Positions 51,174 to 62,059 of a DNA stretch of 64,000 nucleotides are shown here, in pieces; the stretch's first letter is position 1, and each line of letters opens with the position of its first letter. The stretch covers positions 18,317 to 82,316 of the forward strand of contig JBDSHG010000121.1 of NCBI GenBank assembly GCA_039918615.1, read 5' to 3'. Source of the stretch: FEN-1250 sp039918615 (lineage in GTDB: Bacteria; Gemmatimonadota; Gemmatimonadetes; Gemmatimonadales; Gemmatimonadaceae). Position numbers and translations under genes: made by a program. The notes beneath the pieces were generated by a model, which ran no database searches, was not told where the DNA came from, and saw only the letters and a program-made list of their open reading frames with translations.

Positions 51174-52652
51174 TCAGTCGGCCGAGACGGGCTCCGTCTG
51201 CGGCACCACCTGCGCCTCCTCCGCAACCGGCAGCGTGACCGTGAACGTCGTGCCGCGGCCGAGGCGCGAACGCACCGAGATCGTCCCGCCGTGTGCCTCC
51301 GCGATCCATTGGCTGATCGCAAGTCCGAGCCCGAACCCTCCTCGCTCGGCCGAGCGCGAGCGCACGCGATCGGCGCGATAGAAGCGCTCGAAGATGTGCG
51401 GAAGGTCTGCCGCGGAGATGCCCATCCCCGTGTCGCGCACCGTGAAGGCGACGGTGCGGTCGTGCGCGACGAGACTCAGCTCGACGCTGCCGGTGGTCGT
51501 GTACTTGAGCGCATTGGTGACGATGTTGAGGAAGAGCTGGCGCAGCCGCGTGCGGTCCGCGAGTACGACGACGTCGGCGATCTGCGGCATCGAGACGGTG
51601 AGCCCCGCGGCCTCGCCGAGGATGGTCGCGGTCTCGAAGACCTCGACGGCGAGCGGCGCGAGCGGCACGCGCTCGCGGTGCAGATCGAAGCGCCCCTCAT
51701 CTGCGCGCGCGAGCGTCAGGAGGCTGTCGACCAGATCCGCCATGCGCGTCGTCTCGTGCAGTGCCTCCTCCAGCGCGATGAGCTTGTCGGGCCCCGGCGC
51801 GCGGTCGCTCATCGCGCGCTCGACATCGGCGCGCATGACTGCGAGCGGCGTTTTGAGCTCGTGGCTCGCATCCGCGGTGAAGCGGCGCAGGGCGGCGAAG
51901 GAGCTCTCGAGCCGCTCGAGCATCTCGTTGAGCGTGATCGCGAGCTTCGCGATCTCCTCGCCGGCAGTGACGGGAAGCCGGCGATGGAGGCTTCGGCCGT
52001 CGGTGATGGCCTGCACCTCGTTCACGAGCCGATCCACCGGTTGAAAGGCGCGCCCCCCAATCGCGTACGCGAGCGCGATCGACGCAATGAGCAGGATCGG
52101 CGCGACCGCCGCCATCGTCTCGACGAGATCCTTGATCGCCGGATCAGGAACGTCCGCCGCCGTCGCGACGACGACGCGCGAGACGGCTGAGTTCTTGTCG
52201 GCGGGCGACTGCGCGATCATGAGGAGTCTGCGGTCGTCGAGCTGCACGGTCTTCGCGACGCCGGTCGTCGGTGCGCTCACCGCCGCCGCCATCAGGACCG
52301 CGAGCTGGTCCGGATCCTCGTTCAGGTCGCGAATCGGCGCCGACACGTAGAGGATGCGTCCGCTCGCGTCGAGCACGAGGAGGTAGTCGGGCATCCCCTC
52401 GAGCATCGTGCGCAGCGGCGCGTCGAGCTGCGCGCCGGCCAGCGAGTCGCGAGTGGCCGTCACCGGCTCTCCCGCGAGCTCCGATTGCCGGATCAGTCGC
52501 AGCGCGAGATTCGCCTCCACGAGCGCATGCCGACGCAGCTCGTCCACCGCACCCTCGCGGCGCGTCGTCCAGATGACGGCCGCGAAGACGCCGACGGTGC
52601 CGATGAGCGCCGCCGCGTACGCCGTGGTGAGCTGCGCGCGAATGGTGCTCAT
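51174..52652 (-). CDS. Two-component sensor histidine kinase with HAMP
   Basis: 492 residues. Helices at about 8-29 and 183-199 enclose a periplasmic domain; HAMP follows. The H box is DASHELKTPLAVM with His264 as phosphoacceptor; N and G boxes (NIVTNALKYT, DTGMGIS, GFGLGLAI) are intact. It is six bases after the OmpR-type regulator, its obvious partner. The stimulus is unknown; the periplasmic domain has no clear family. Confidence 0.93.
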   Translation of the reverse strand: MSTIRAQLTTAYAAALIGTVGVFAAVIWTTRREGAVDELRRHALVEANLALRLIRQSELAGEPVTATRDSLAGAQLDAPLRTMLEGMPDYLLVLDASGRILYVSAPIRDLNEDPDQLAVLMAAAVSAPTTGVAKTVQLDDRRLLMIAQSPADKNSAVSRVVVATAADVPDPAIKDLVETMAAVAPILLIASIALAYAIGGRAFQPVDRLVNEVQAITDGRSLHRRLPVTAGEEIAKLAITLNEMLERLESSFAALRRFTADASHELKTPLAVMRADVERAMSDRAPGPDKLIALEEALHETTRMADLVDSLLTLARADEGRFDLHRERVPLAPLAVEVFETATILGEAAGLTVSMPQIADVVVLADRTRLRQLFLNIVTNALKYTTTGSVELSLVAHDRTVAFTVRDTGMGISAADLPHIFERFYRADRVRSRSAERGGFGLGLAISQWIAEAHGGTISVRSRLGRGTTFTVTLPVAEEAQVVPQTEPVSAD

Positions 52653-52658
52653 GCGCCG

Positions 52659-53327
52659 CTAAGTGCGCACGACGTAGCCGACCCCGCGCACGGTATGGAT
52701 GAGCTTCACGGGCTTCGCGCTGTCGATCTTCTTGCGCAGATGATTGATCACGACGTCCACGATGTTCGTGCCGGGATCGAAGTGATAGCCCCACGCGTAC
52801 TCGGTGATCAACGTGCGGCTCATCACGCGCCCCGCGTGCCGCATGAGATACTCGAGCACCGTGTACTCTTTCGGCGTGAGCTCGATCGCCTCACCAGCGC
52901 GGGTAACCGTACGCGTGTCCTTGTCGAGCGTGAGATCGGCGACCTTGAGCACCGGCGCGGACATCGTCTTCGTGCGCCGGCTCAGCGCCTCGACGCGCGC
53001 GAGCAGCTCTTCGAAGGCGAACGGCTTGGTGACGTAGTCATCCGCGCCCGCGCGAAAGGCCTCGACCTTCGCGTCCACCGCATCCTGCGCTGTGAGCACC
53101 AGCACCGGCTGCTCGAAGCCGCGTCCGCGCATGTTGCGCAGCACCTCCATCCCCGATCGACCCGGCAAGCGCATGTCGAGCACCACGAGATCGTACTGCT
53201 CCGCGGCAGCGCGACGTTCCCCCTCTTCGCCATCGGTGACGAGATCGACTCCCCACCGCTGTTCCTCGAGCCCGCGCTTGACGTACTGTCCGACGGTCGG
53301 GTCGTCTTCGATCACCAGAATCTTCAT
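52659..53327 (-). CDS. OmpR/PhoB-family response regulator
   Basis: 222 residues: receiver with phospho-acceptor Asp51 (VVLDMRLPG), then a winged-helix DNA-binding domain (LTPKEYTVLEYLMRHAGRVMSR, DVVINHLRKKID, IHTVRGVGYVVRT). It follows the NtrC-like gene by ten bases, so two regulators are co-expressed. ATG 53327 fits the receiver start; a longer frame is inside the NtrC gene. Confidence 0.95.
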   Translation of the reverse strand: MKILVIEDDPTVGQYVKRGLEEQRWGVDLVTDGEEGERRAAAEQYDLVVLDMRLPGRSGMEVLRNMRGRGFEQPVLVLTAQDAVDAKVEAFRAGADDYVTKPFAFEELLARVEALSRRTKTMSAPVLKVADLTLDKDTRTVTRAGEAIELTPKEYTVLEYLMRHAGRVMSRTLITEYAWGYHFDPGTNIVDVVINHLRKKIDSAKPVKLIHTVRGVGYVVRT

Positions 53328-53337
53328 CGCGCGCGCC

Positions 53338-54695
<1,358 letters not shown>

Positions 54696-54699
<4 letters not shown>

Positions 54700-55859
54700 G
54701 CCGCGGGCTCCGCGAGTGGAAGGATCACGCGAAAAGTGCTCCCCTGTCCAACGGCGCTCTCGACCTCGATGCGTCCGCCGTGATCGGCGACGATCCCGTA
54801 GCAGATCGACAGCCCGAGCCCCGTGCCGCGACCGGGGGGCTTCGTCGTAAAGAACGGCTCGAAGAGGCGCTGGCGAACCGCGGCGGAGATTCCGCTCCCT
54901 GTGTCGATCACCTCCATCACGACTTCCTCCCCTCTCACGGGTGAGCGAAACGCGCGCAGACGGATAGTGCCTGCGCGATTCATCGCATCCATGGCGTTGA
55001 GCATGAGCGCCATGAGCACCTGCACCAGCTGATCGCGATCCGCGCGCACCACGATCCTCGAGTCGGGGATGTCGACCTCGACCGGCATCTCGCGGAAGGT
55101 CGGATGATACTTGAGGAGCCGGAGTGTCTGTTCAATGATCTCGTGCAACTCGGACAGCGACCGCGTCGCACCGGTGGGCCGGCTGAAGTCGAGGAGCCCG
55201 TTCAGGATCCGCTTCGACCGATGAACCTCGTGATCGATGATCTCGCACAGCTCCGCGAACGACGCGCGCAGCTGCGCGGGCATCGATGGATCGCTGAGCT
55301 GCAGCGCCAGCGTCTCGGCGCACGCACCGATCGTGGCGAGCGGATTGTTGATCTCGTGCATCGCGCCCGCCGCGAGCGTCCCCACCGCGGCGAGCTTGCG
55401 CGCCTGCGCCGCCTCCTCCCCTGCGCGGATCGCCTCGGTGACGTCCTCGCCGATCGTGATGACGTGCGTCACGACGCCGCCCTCATCGCGCATCGGAATC
55501 TTCGACACGCGGTAAACGCGCGACTCGCCTGCAACCGTCGACTCGATGTCGAAGCGCAGAATCTCGCCGGTGCGGAAGACGGAATCGAACTCTCGCCGCA
55601 GCACTTCTTCGGGCTGCCGACGCAGCACCTCGAAGATGCTCCGTCCCAGCGCGTCGTCGCGCTGCACGCCCTGCATCCCGGATTCACGCGTGCGATTCCA
55701 CGCGCGCACGCGATACTCGCGATCGACGACGTGTAGCCCGAGCGGAAGCGAGTCGAGGATCTGCTGCGTGAAATGGTTCTGCGGCGCGCCCCCCGGCTCC
55801 GTGCTCGTAAGCGGCGGAGGTCCGGCGGACGGTGCGGCTGAAGAGCGAGCGCGCGGCAA
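54696..55859 (-). CDS. NtrB-like cytosolic PAS sensor histidine kinase
   Basis: 387 residues from a TTG at 55859, with GAGGG close upstream. No membrane helix is visible. A PAS domain (about 35-145) precedes the H box GAMHEINNPLATI (His168) and an ATPase domain (DTGSGIS, GTGLGLSICYGIV). It is partner to the downstream NtrC-like protein. The TTG start is used because no ATG or GTG fits; the first part of the protein is poorly conserved, so the exact start is uncertain. Confidence 0.88.
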
Positions 55860-55902
55860 TGACCCTCGGAGTTACTGGACGCTCCAACTTAGACGACGAA
55901 TT

Positions 55903-55927
55903 CTGTTCGGACAAGATGACCGAACAG
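55903..55927. promoter_or_regulatory. 25-bp dyad upstream of the two-component operon
   Basis: CTGTTCGG and CCGAACAG, perfect 8-base arms around a 9-base spacer. On the minus strand TTGTCC-17-TAAGTT overlaps it and could be the promoter. It also lies 44 bases after the glycosidase stop and could instead end that transcript, though no U-run follows. Confidence 0.5.
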
Positions 55928-55970
55928 GTCCCTTCGTCACATACTCCAGGACAGGAGTCGCGGCAGGCGG

Positions 55971-58214
55971 CTAATCAGCGATCTCGAGCGCCTCACCCAA
56001 CACGGTCTCGCGCGCCTCGCCGTCGACGCTCACGACCACTCTCCTTCCCGCGATACGCACATCGATGCGCTTCCCGCGCGCGTGCACATGCGTGATCTCT
56101 GCGCGCTCGAGCCCGAACGGAAACGGGTCGACGGTGATCCCTCCCTCGTGCGGGCGGATCCCCATCACGTACTGCACGATGTGGTCGGCGACCCACCCAC
56201 GCTGAATGTCATCCAGCCCGCGATACACGGACGCCTGACCCGTGAGCGGATTGTAGTGCTCGAAGGAGTTCGGTTTGCCGAGCTCTCCGTCGTGGAACAT
56301 CATGCGGACGAAGCGCAGCAGGAACGATGCGGCCTCCTCGCGCAGCGCGGGCGCATGCGTCGTGGCCATCGCGCCGAGCGCATCCATCACGCTGCTGTTC
56401 ACCGCTGGCCAGACGCGACCGTTCCACGGCTCCGACTGCCGCTGTCCCTTCCACTCGCCGTACGCGCTGAAGAACGGATCGTCCACGGAGGTGACCGGAA
56501 CGGGAAAGGGCGTCCAGAACTCGCCGGGATCGAGCAGATGCCGCTCGAGCCCCGCCAGGTCGCGCGCGCCAACGAGATCGGTGGCGTACGGGAAAAACGC
56601 GTGCGCGGTCTTCACGCGAGTGCGCTCGCCGCTCGCCGGATCGACATCGGAGAACATCTCTTCTTGCGCGCTCCACATGCGCGCGCGCACCGCGATCGCG
56701 ATGCGCTCGCGCGCGAGCCGCCAGCGTCGCGCATCCGGCGGATGTCCAGCGCGCTCGGCCATCGTCTCGAGCGCGCGCACGAGCGAGTACGCGTACGTCG
56801 TGACGTCGATGCCCTTGAGACGCTTCCCCGCCGTGAGCTCATCGCGTGCGCCCCCCGGATCCACGCCCTCGAAGCGCGACGAGTGCTGCTCACCGATCTC
56901 GCGCGGCGCGAGGATGTCGATCATCCCCGACGACTCCGCGTCGCGCGAGAGCATCAGCCAGTCCGCGTAGCGCGAGAGCGGCGCGTACATCTCGCGCATG
57001 AACGCCTCATCCGGCCACACTGCATCGAGCGCGAGAATGGCGTCACCCCAGTTCACCTGCGCCACGCCAACCTGCGAGCGATGGTCGGCGAAGATGCGCG
57101 CGGGGATGCTGCCGTCCTCCCGCTGGTGCGCGAAGATGCTGCGCAGCACGCCGCGCGCGAGTACCGGCGAGTCGAGCCAGCGCAGCTCGCGGATGTTCGC
57201 CGGCGCCGCGAGCGCGGACGGCGTGTGCAGCGCGCCGGTCCCCTCGCGCATCGCCGGCGCGCCGATCGCGCCGGCATCGTGCTCGATCGCATTCGACCAG
57301 AGCCCGTACCAGCGATACCAGTAATAGTGCTCGAGATACGGATCGGAGCAGCTGAACTGTGGCGCGTGCGCGAATCGCTCGGCCCATCGCCGCCGGCTCG
57401 TTCCGCCGAGCGTCGCGGCATGCGACGGCTCTTCGCTGGTGGGCACCACGATGATGACGCTGGGCGGATTCGTCGGAGCGCCCGCGCGTTGTGGCAGCTG
57501 CATTGGCGTGAGACGCATCGCGAAAGTGCTCCACGCGCCCTCCGTGGTCACCGCGAGCGCGCGATGCACCGCGCCGAAGAGCATCGCATCGGCGGTCGGG
57601 CCCTCGATGCGGATCTCATTCGGAAGGCCCTCGCCCGCCCATTTCTCGACGAACGGGGTGAGATTCCACCGCGGCGCCGAGGGGACGCGCGCGGTGAGAT
57701 AGCCGGCCCAGCTCGCGGTCTCGCCGTAACACGCGAGCTCTGCGCGCACGGGAAGCGCCTCGCCTCGCTCGTCGTAGACGGTAGTGTGAAAGACAAATGC
57801 GCCGTCGTAGCCCGCCGACCACCGGTCGAGATCCGTCGCGTCGTGCGCGGTCCACGCGACGAGATGCAGCGGCGCGTGCCGCAGCCCCTGCACCAGCCAC
57901 TCGGAGGCGAAGACGCCGCCGGGCTGCACGGTCCGCACCTCGCTCGCCATCATCCCGTTTGCGAGCCGGTAGTCGACGGTCAGCTCGGCCGGGCTCCATC
58001 TCCGCGCGACCGGCCGCATCGCGATCTCGTGGCCGTCGCTATCGAGCGCGCTGACGGTGAAGAGCGGCGCGAACGAGTAGTGGTGGAGCGATGCCTCGTC
58101 CCAAAATCCCGGCGAGTCCAGCCACGTCGGGAACGGCGGCGCGAACGCGACCCCGTCGGTGGCAGAAAGTGACCACTTGTCGGCGCGCGCGAGCAGTGCG
58201 ACTGGATCGCTCAT
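55971..58214 (-). CDS. Six-hairpin glycoside hydrolase (GH63/MGH1-like)
   Basis: 747 residues. After an N-terminal beta-rich domain a (alpha/alpha)6 barrel begins at about residue 290 (SDPYLEHYYWYRWYGLW). EWKGQRQSEPWNGRVWPAVNSSVMDAL resembles the late active-site segment of GH63-like clan GH-G enzymes, which cleave alpha-glucosides or mannosylglycerate-type substrates. No signal peptide is seen, so it works in the cytosol. The substrate cannot be told. No good ribosome-binding site precedes ATG 58214. Confidence 0.75.
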   Translation of the reverse strand: MSDPVALLARADKWSLSATDGVAFAPPFPTWLDSPGFWDEASLHHYSFAPLFTVSALDSDGHEIAMRPVARRWSPAELTVDYRLANGMMASEVRTVQPGGVFASEWLVQGLRHAPLHLVAWTAHDATDLDRWSAGYDGAFVFHTTVYDERGEALPVRAELACYGETASWAGYLTARVPSAPRWNLTPFVEKWAGEGLPNEIRIEGPTADAMLFGAVHRALAVTTEGAWSTFAMRLTPMQLPQRAGAPTNPPSVIIVVPTSEEPSHAATLGGTSRRRWAERFAHAPQFSCSDPYLEHYYWYRWYGLWSNAIEHDAGAIGAPAMREGTGALHTPSALAAPANIRELRWLDSPVLARGVLRSIFAHQREDGSIPARIFADHRSQVGVAQVNWGDAILALDAVWPDEAFMREMYAPLSRYADWLMLSRDAESSGMIDILAPREIGEQHSSRFEGVDPGGARDELTAGKRLKGIDVTTYAYSLVRALETMAERAGHPPDARRWRLARERIAIAVRARMWSAQEEMFSDVDPASGERTRVKTAHAFFPYATDLVGARDLAGLERHLLDPGEFWTPFPVPVTSVDDPFFSAYGEWKGQRQSEPWNGRVWPAVNSSVMDALGAMATTHAPALREEAASFLLRFVRMMFHDGELGKPNSFEHYNPLTGQASVYRGLDDIQRGWVADHIVQYVMGIRPHEGGITVDPFPFGLERAEITHVHARGKRIDVRIAGRRVVVSVDGEARETVLGEALEIAD

Positions 58215-58230
58215 GGCGCGCGGGGTATCG

Positions 58231-58713
58231 TCAGGCCGTGACCACGGCGATCTGCTCGAAGATCTCCGCGTTCGACCGCTTCAGGCCGGGGTTCGCCTCC
58301 ACGTGGGCCCACGCAATCGTCCCGTCGAGGCCCACCAGGAAATAGGCGCGCGCCGAGAAGAATCTGTCGGCGAGCAGCACGCCGTACGCACGCGAGATGT
58401 CGCGCCTGAAGTCGCTGACGAGGTCGACGCGCAGCCGATGCTTCGTCTTGAACTCACTGAGCGTCGGCACCGAGTCGACGCTGATCGCCAGCACCTCCAC
58501 ATCCGCGCTCGCGAACTGATCGAAGTCGGTCGAGAGGTCGCACATCTCGGTGGTACACGTCGACGTGAAGGCCAGCGGGAAGAACGCGAGCAGCACGCGC
58601 TTCTGCCCCCTGTATGACGATAGCGTCACCGGATGACCGCTCGTCGAGTCCGCGGTGAAGTCGGGCGCGAGCTCGCCCGCGACGGGCGCTTTGGTGACGG
58701 CGGAGCTGGACAT
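58231..58713 (-). CDS. Peroxiredoxin, AhpE-like
   Basis: 160 residues from ATG 58713. The active site FPLAFTSTCTTEMCDL has Cys53 in TxxC as peroxidatic cysteine and Cys58 five residues later, the arrangement seen in AhpE/PrxQ-like proteins. It reduces peroxides, probably via thioredoxin or mycothiol-like partner. It is directly followed by the glycosidase gene. Confidence 0.9.
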   Translation of the reverse strand: MSSSAVTKAPVAGELAPDFTADSTSGHPVTLSSYRGQKRVLLAFFPLAFTSTCTTEMCDLSTDFDQFASADVEVLAISVDSVPTLSEFKTKHRLRVDLVSDFRRDISRAYGVLLADRFFSARAYFLVGLDGTIAWAHVEANPGLKRSNAEIFEQIAVVTA

Positions 58714-58756
58714 CGAGGGCGCCTGGAAAGTGGTGTGCCGGAAGGTAGATGCGGCT

Positions 58757-59701
58757 TTACACGCGAACAAGGATCTGCGCCGACGCGTGTTGCGCCGTGG
58801 GCGCCGGCGAGTCATCGGTATCCGGCGGCGACGTGCCGACGAGGATCGCCGTGAGGATCACCACCGCCACGCCGATCGCGAGCTCGACCGACGCGCTCTT
58901 TCGCAGCAGCGGGATCGTGTCTGCATTCGTGAGCCGCGGCTTCACGTACCGCCAATTGAAGATCCCGACGACACCGGTCAAGGCGATGAAGATGAGTTTG
59001 CGCGAGAGCGCCAGGCCGTACGGCGTGGTCCAGAGTGCGGACACGGTGGGCAGATGCGACCAGGCTGCGATGACGCCGGTGGCGACGAGCGTCGTGACGC
59101 ACGTCAGCGCGAAGGTGGAGAAGGTGTTGATGAGCTCCGCGCCCGCGTGGCCGCGCTTTTCGATCGGGAGCATGAGCACCGTGTGCAGACCGATCGTCGA
59201 AGTCACGAGCAATGTGCCGAGCCAACCGCCTGCAGCCATCACATGAATCGCGTCGAAGATCACGTGCAGCGCGGGGCTCGTGTGCGTCGAGATCGCGTGA
59301 CCGGTGATCGAAAACGAGACCGCGAGCGCGATCGACGCGGCAGCAGCGACGCGCCACGTCCATCTGCGGCCGATGCCCACGATGAGCGCGAGCGCGATGA
59401 CCACCGTCGCTCCGGCTCCGAGCAGCCATCCCCATCCCCACACCGTATCCTGCAGCAAGGGGAGCACGATCACCGACTCTCCCTCGCCGAGCATGAAGCC
59501 CTGCGCGAGGAGCCGCCCGACCATCGCGAAGGCGAGGACGACCGTCGCCCAGCGCGCGAGCTTCCGCGTGGACGGCACGACGGCCGAGACTTCGAGATAG
59601 CTCCCGGAGAGATGCGACACGCGCGTCGCGATGAGCAGGATGAATGCGCAGCAGCCGATGACCGTCAGCGCGGCGAGATACATGACGCCGCGAATCGCCA
59701 C
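58757..59701 (-). CDS. CopD-family membrane protein
   Basis: About 314 residues with eight or so helices. IFDAIHVMAAGGWLGTLLV holds the conserved His and Trp/Gly of the CopD domain, and SITGHAISTHTSPALHVI adds further His. Such proteins are linked to copper handling or cytochrome maturation. The start is uncertain: GTG 59701 (VAIRGVMYLAAL) or ATG 59683. A longer frame runs into the tRNA and is rejected. It may relate to the nearby heme/copper respiratory genes. Confidence 0.75.
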   Translation of the reverse strand: MAIRGVMYLAALTVIGCCAFILLIATRVSHLSGSYLEVSAVVPSTRKLARWATVVLAFAMVGRLLAQGFMLGEGESVIVLPLLQDTVWGWGWLLGAGATVVIALALIVGIGRRWTWRVAAAASIALAVSFSITGHAISTHTSPALHVIFDAIHVMAAGGWLGTLLVTSTIGLHTVLMLPIEKRGHAGAELINTFSTFALTCVTTLVATGVIAAWSHLPTVSALWTTPYGLALSRKLIFIALTGVVGIFNWRYVKPRLTNADTIPLLRKSASVELAIGVAVVILTAILVGTSPPDTDDSPAPTAQHASAQILVRV

Positions 59702-59810
59702 GTAGGCCGGCGTGTCGACGCCGAAGGACGGCGCGGATTCGGGGAGCTCGCGGGCCAGATCGATCGCCGCGGCGAAGAGAGGCAGCAGAAACGATCCGTG
59801 GAGAAAAGTA

Positions 59811-59883
59811 TGGAGCGTGCGAGGCTCGAACTCGCGACCTTTCGGTTGCAAACCGAATGCTCTCCCAACTGAGCTAACGCCCC
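59811..59883 (-). tRNA. tRNA-Ala (anticodon TGC)
   Basis: 73 bases. Acceptor GGGGCGT pairs with ACGCTCC (one G-T), D arm GCTC/GAGC, anticodon arm TTCGG-TTTGCAA-CCGAA, T arm GCGAG-TTCGAGC-CTCGC. Discriminator A; CCA is not encoded. It lies between the CopD-like gene and actF. Confidence 0.97.
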
Positions 59884-59903
59884 GCGAACCGAAAGATACG
59901 AAG

Positions 59904-61232
59904 CTACTCGTGCGCCGGAAGCGGCTCCATCGTCTCGGGGTTCACCGGGATCTGCACCTCGTCGCGGAACGGGCTCGTCATCAACGTCGTGCGCATGCGC
60001 GGGAACGCGTTCATGAACGACGCATAGCAGAAGCCCCACAGGCCGAGAAATCCGATCGTCACGCCGACTTCCCAGATCCCGAAGGGGAGTTTCGGCGTCA
60101 CACCGTGGATCGACGGATAGACCTCGAGATAGCGCAGCAGCCAGAAGCCGACCAGGCTCGCCGATGCGAACGCGATGAATGTCGGGAGATACACCTTGGC
60201 GGCGCGCGACACGAGCCCGAAGAACGGGATGACGAAGACCAGGAACACCACCGCCATGCCGATCGGCAGATACGGCTGAATGAGCCGGAGCCGCTGCCAG
60301 TGTGTTTCCTCGGCGAGGTTGCCGTACCAGCTGACGAGATACTGGCCGAAGGTGAAGTAGCCCCAGAACGCGGTGAACGCGAAGCAGAGCTTCCCGAGGT
60401 CGTGGAACTTCACCTCTTGGATCAGATCGTAGACGTTGAGATACCGGCGCCACCACATGCAGAGCAGCGACCAGCTCATGAGGGCGGCCAGCCATGCGCC
60501 CATGAACCACCACCACGAGTACAACGTGCTGTTGTACTTGAGGTCGAGCGACATCGAGAGATCCCAGCCAAGCACGGAGTAGAAGTAGCCGAAGCCGAGG
60601 CACATGTAGACCGCGAGCTTCCCCTGCATCGAGTGCGTGGAGTGAATTTCGCGGCGCTCATCGCGGAAATTCCGCCGCATGCGCTCGCGGATACCGCGCG
60701 CCCAGGCGGATCCCGCCTCGGGGAGCAGCCCCACGTCGAGGCGCACCGAGCGATAGACATACCAGACGCTCATCCACGCGAGCCCGCCGAAGAGCAGCAG
60801 GTCGCGGGTAATGAGGAATGTCGAATTCAGGTAGAATCGCTTCTCCGGCTCGACGATCTGCTGCGTTGCCCAGGGATAGATGTGCTTGGCGCCGAGGAAG
60901 TCGATGATGAGCAGCACGAAGGCGATAGGTAGAAACGCCACATATCCCTCCAGAAAGCGCACGATCGGACGCGACCAGCGCGCGGTCGTGATCCGCTGCA
61001 CCGCGACGAAGATGACGCCGGCCTGCGAGATCGTCGCGAAGTAGATCCAGTTGACGTGGAACGCCTGCCAGACGCGGTCGTCTCCCGAGGCAGTGAACAT
61101 GCCAATGAGAAAGACCAGCGCGCCGATCCCGGCGCAGACGAGCGACGCGACGAAGAGCACGCGTGGAAGCGGTCGGTTGATCGCGCGAGCGATCTCGTCG
61201 CGCGTCGGAATGTGTTCGTCGTGCGCGCTCAC
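59904..61232 (-). CDS. actF: Alternative complex III subunit ActF
   Basis: 442 residues with about ten membrane helices, in the NrfD-like/DUF family of ActF. It has WQAFHVNWIYFATISQAG, HIYPWATQQ and STLYSWWWFMGAW stretches. ActF is a quinol-side membrane subunit of the complex that passes electrons from quinol to cytochrome c. The GTG at 61232 overlaps the actE stop by GTGA. It is the last act gene seen here; no oxidase genes follow in the window. Confidence 0.9.
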   Translation of the reverse strand: MSAHDEHIPTRDEIARAINRPLPRVLFVASLVCAGIGALVFLIGMFTASGDDRVWQAFHVNWIYFATISQAGVIFVAVQRITTARWSRPIVRFLEGYVAFLPIAFVLLIIDFLGAKHIYPWATQQIVEPEKRFYLNSTFLITRDLLLFGGLAWMSVWYVYRSVRLDVGLLPEAGSAWARGIRERMRRNFRDERREIHSTHSMQGKLAVYMCLGFGYFYSVLGWDLSMSLDLKYNSTLYSWWWFMGAWLAALMSWSLLCMWWRRYLNVYDLIQEVKFHDLGKLCFAFTAFWGYFTFGQYLVSWYGNLAEETHWQRLRLIQPYLPIGMAVVFLVFVIPFFGLVSRAAKVYLPTFIAFASASLVGFWLLRYLEVYPSIHGVTPKLPFGIWEVGVTIGFLGLWGFCYASFMNAFPRMRTTLMTSPFRDEVQIPVNPETMEPLPAHE

Positions 61233-62059
61233 GGCTTCGTCTCCGGTGACGATGGCGCTGGTATGCGAGCAGCAGCCGGCGCAGCAGCCGGCATGGTCGA
61301 GCTGTCGGCCGCGGATGCGGCGGCGGGATCGCGCAGGCGATCGTCCATGTCCTTCGGGCGATAGGGCGCGGGACGGGTTGGCGCCGTGCGCGTCACGCCC
61401 GGTACCATCTGCCCGTTCTCCCCGGGGTATCCCGCCGGTGACGTATCGGCGACGACGCCCGCGATCGATCCCTGCAGCGCGCGCACGTAGTTCACCACGT
61501 CCCAGCGATCCGCATCCTCGATGCGCACGTAGTTGGGCATGAGGCCGCGACCGTTACGGATCATCCCGTAGATGTAGCCATCGGTGCGCCCCTTGGTGGC
61601 GGGGCCGAGGAGATTGGGAGCGGGCACGCCGAAGCGCACCGCCGGACCATCGCCCTTTCCCGCCACGCCGTGACAGACGGCGCAGTTGATCTGATAGTAT
61701 TTGCGTCCGTTGTCGAGCGACACACGCGTCGTCGCATGCGGATTCGGGATCCCCGCCATCGAGTCGACCACTCCAGGATTCGGTATCGCGCCCGGCCCGT
61801 TCGTCATGCTACCGTTGTACGACACTACGTACCCCGGCACCGTGTTCCCCGTGATGGGCACCGAGTACGCGACGAATGTGCTGTCCGATCCTCCCGGACG
61901 GAACGGCGTCGTGTCGTTGCCCGCGTATTCCGCTTCCCACGGCTCGATGCGCGGCTGGTCCTTGAAGTCCGAAAAAATATTGGAGACGAAGCCGCACGCC
62001 CCGAGCGCGAGCACCACGGGAACGACCGCAACGCAGCGCGCCACTCGACTAGCGTTCAC
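61229..62059 (-). CDS. actE: Alternative complex III mono-heme cytochrome c lipoprotein ActE
   Basis: 276 residues. Signal MNASRVARCVAVVPVVLALGAC has a lipobox (Cys22). One heme motif, Cys126-AVC-His130, with a Met ligand in GLMPNYV; the surrounding GRKYYQINCAVCHGVAGKGDGPA is a class I cytochrome. The C-terminal tail is Ala/Pro-rich and low complexity. It accepts electrons from the membrane subunits. GTG 62059 overlaps the actD end by 11 bases. Confidence 0.93.
   Translation of the reverse strand: MNASRVARCVAVVPVVLALGACGFVSNIFSDFKDQPRIEPWEAEYAGNDTTPFRPGGSDSTFVAYSVPITGNTVPGYVVSYNGSMTNGPGAIPNPGVVDSMAGIPNPHATTRVSLDNGRKYYQINCAVCHGVAGKGDGPAVRFGVPAPNLLGPATKGRTDGYIYGMIRNGRGLMPNYVRIEDADRWDVVNYVRALQGSIAGVVADTSPAGYPGENGQMVPGVTRTAPTRPAPYRPKDMDDRLRDPAAASAADSSTMPAAAPAAARIPAPSSPETKP

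Noticed and set aside
56082..58172. A 696-codon plus-strand frame antisense to the glycosidase
   Set aside because: No motifs; composition typical of reverse-strand shadow.
59702..59851. N-terminal extension of the CopD-like protein into tRNA-Ala
   Set aside because: It would overlap a well-formed tRNA gene and is not hydrophobic like the family start.
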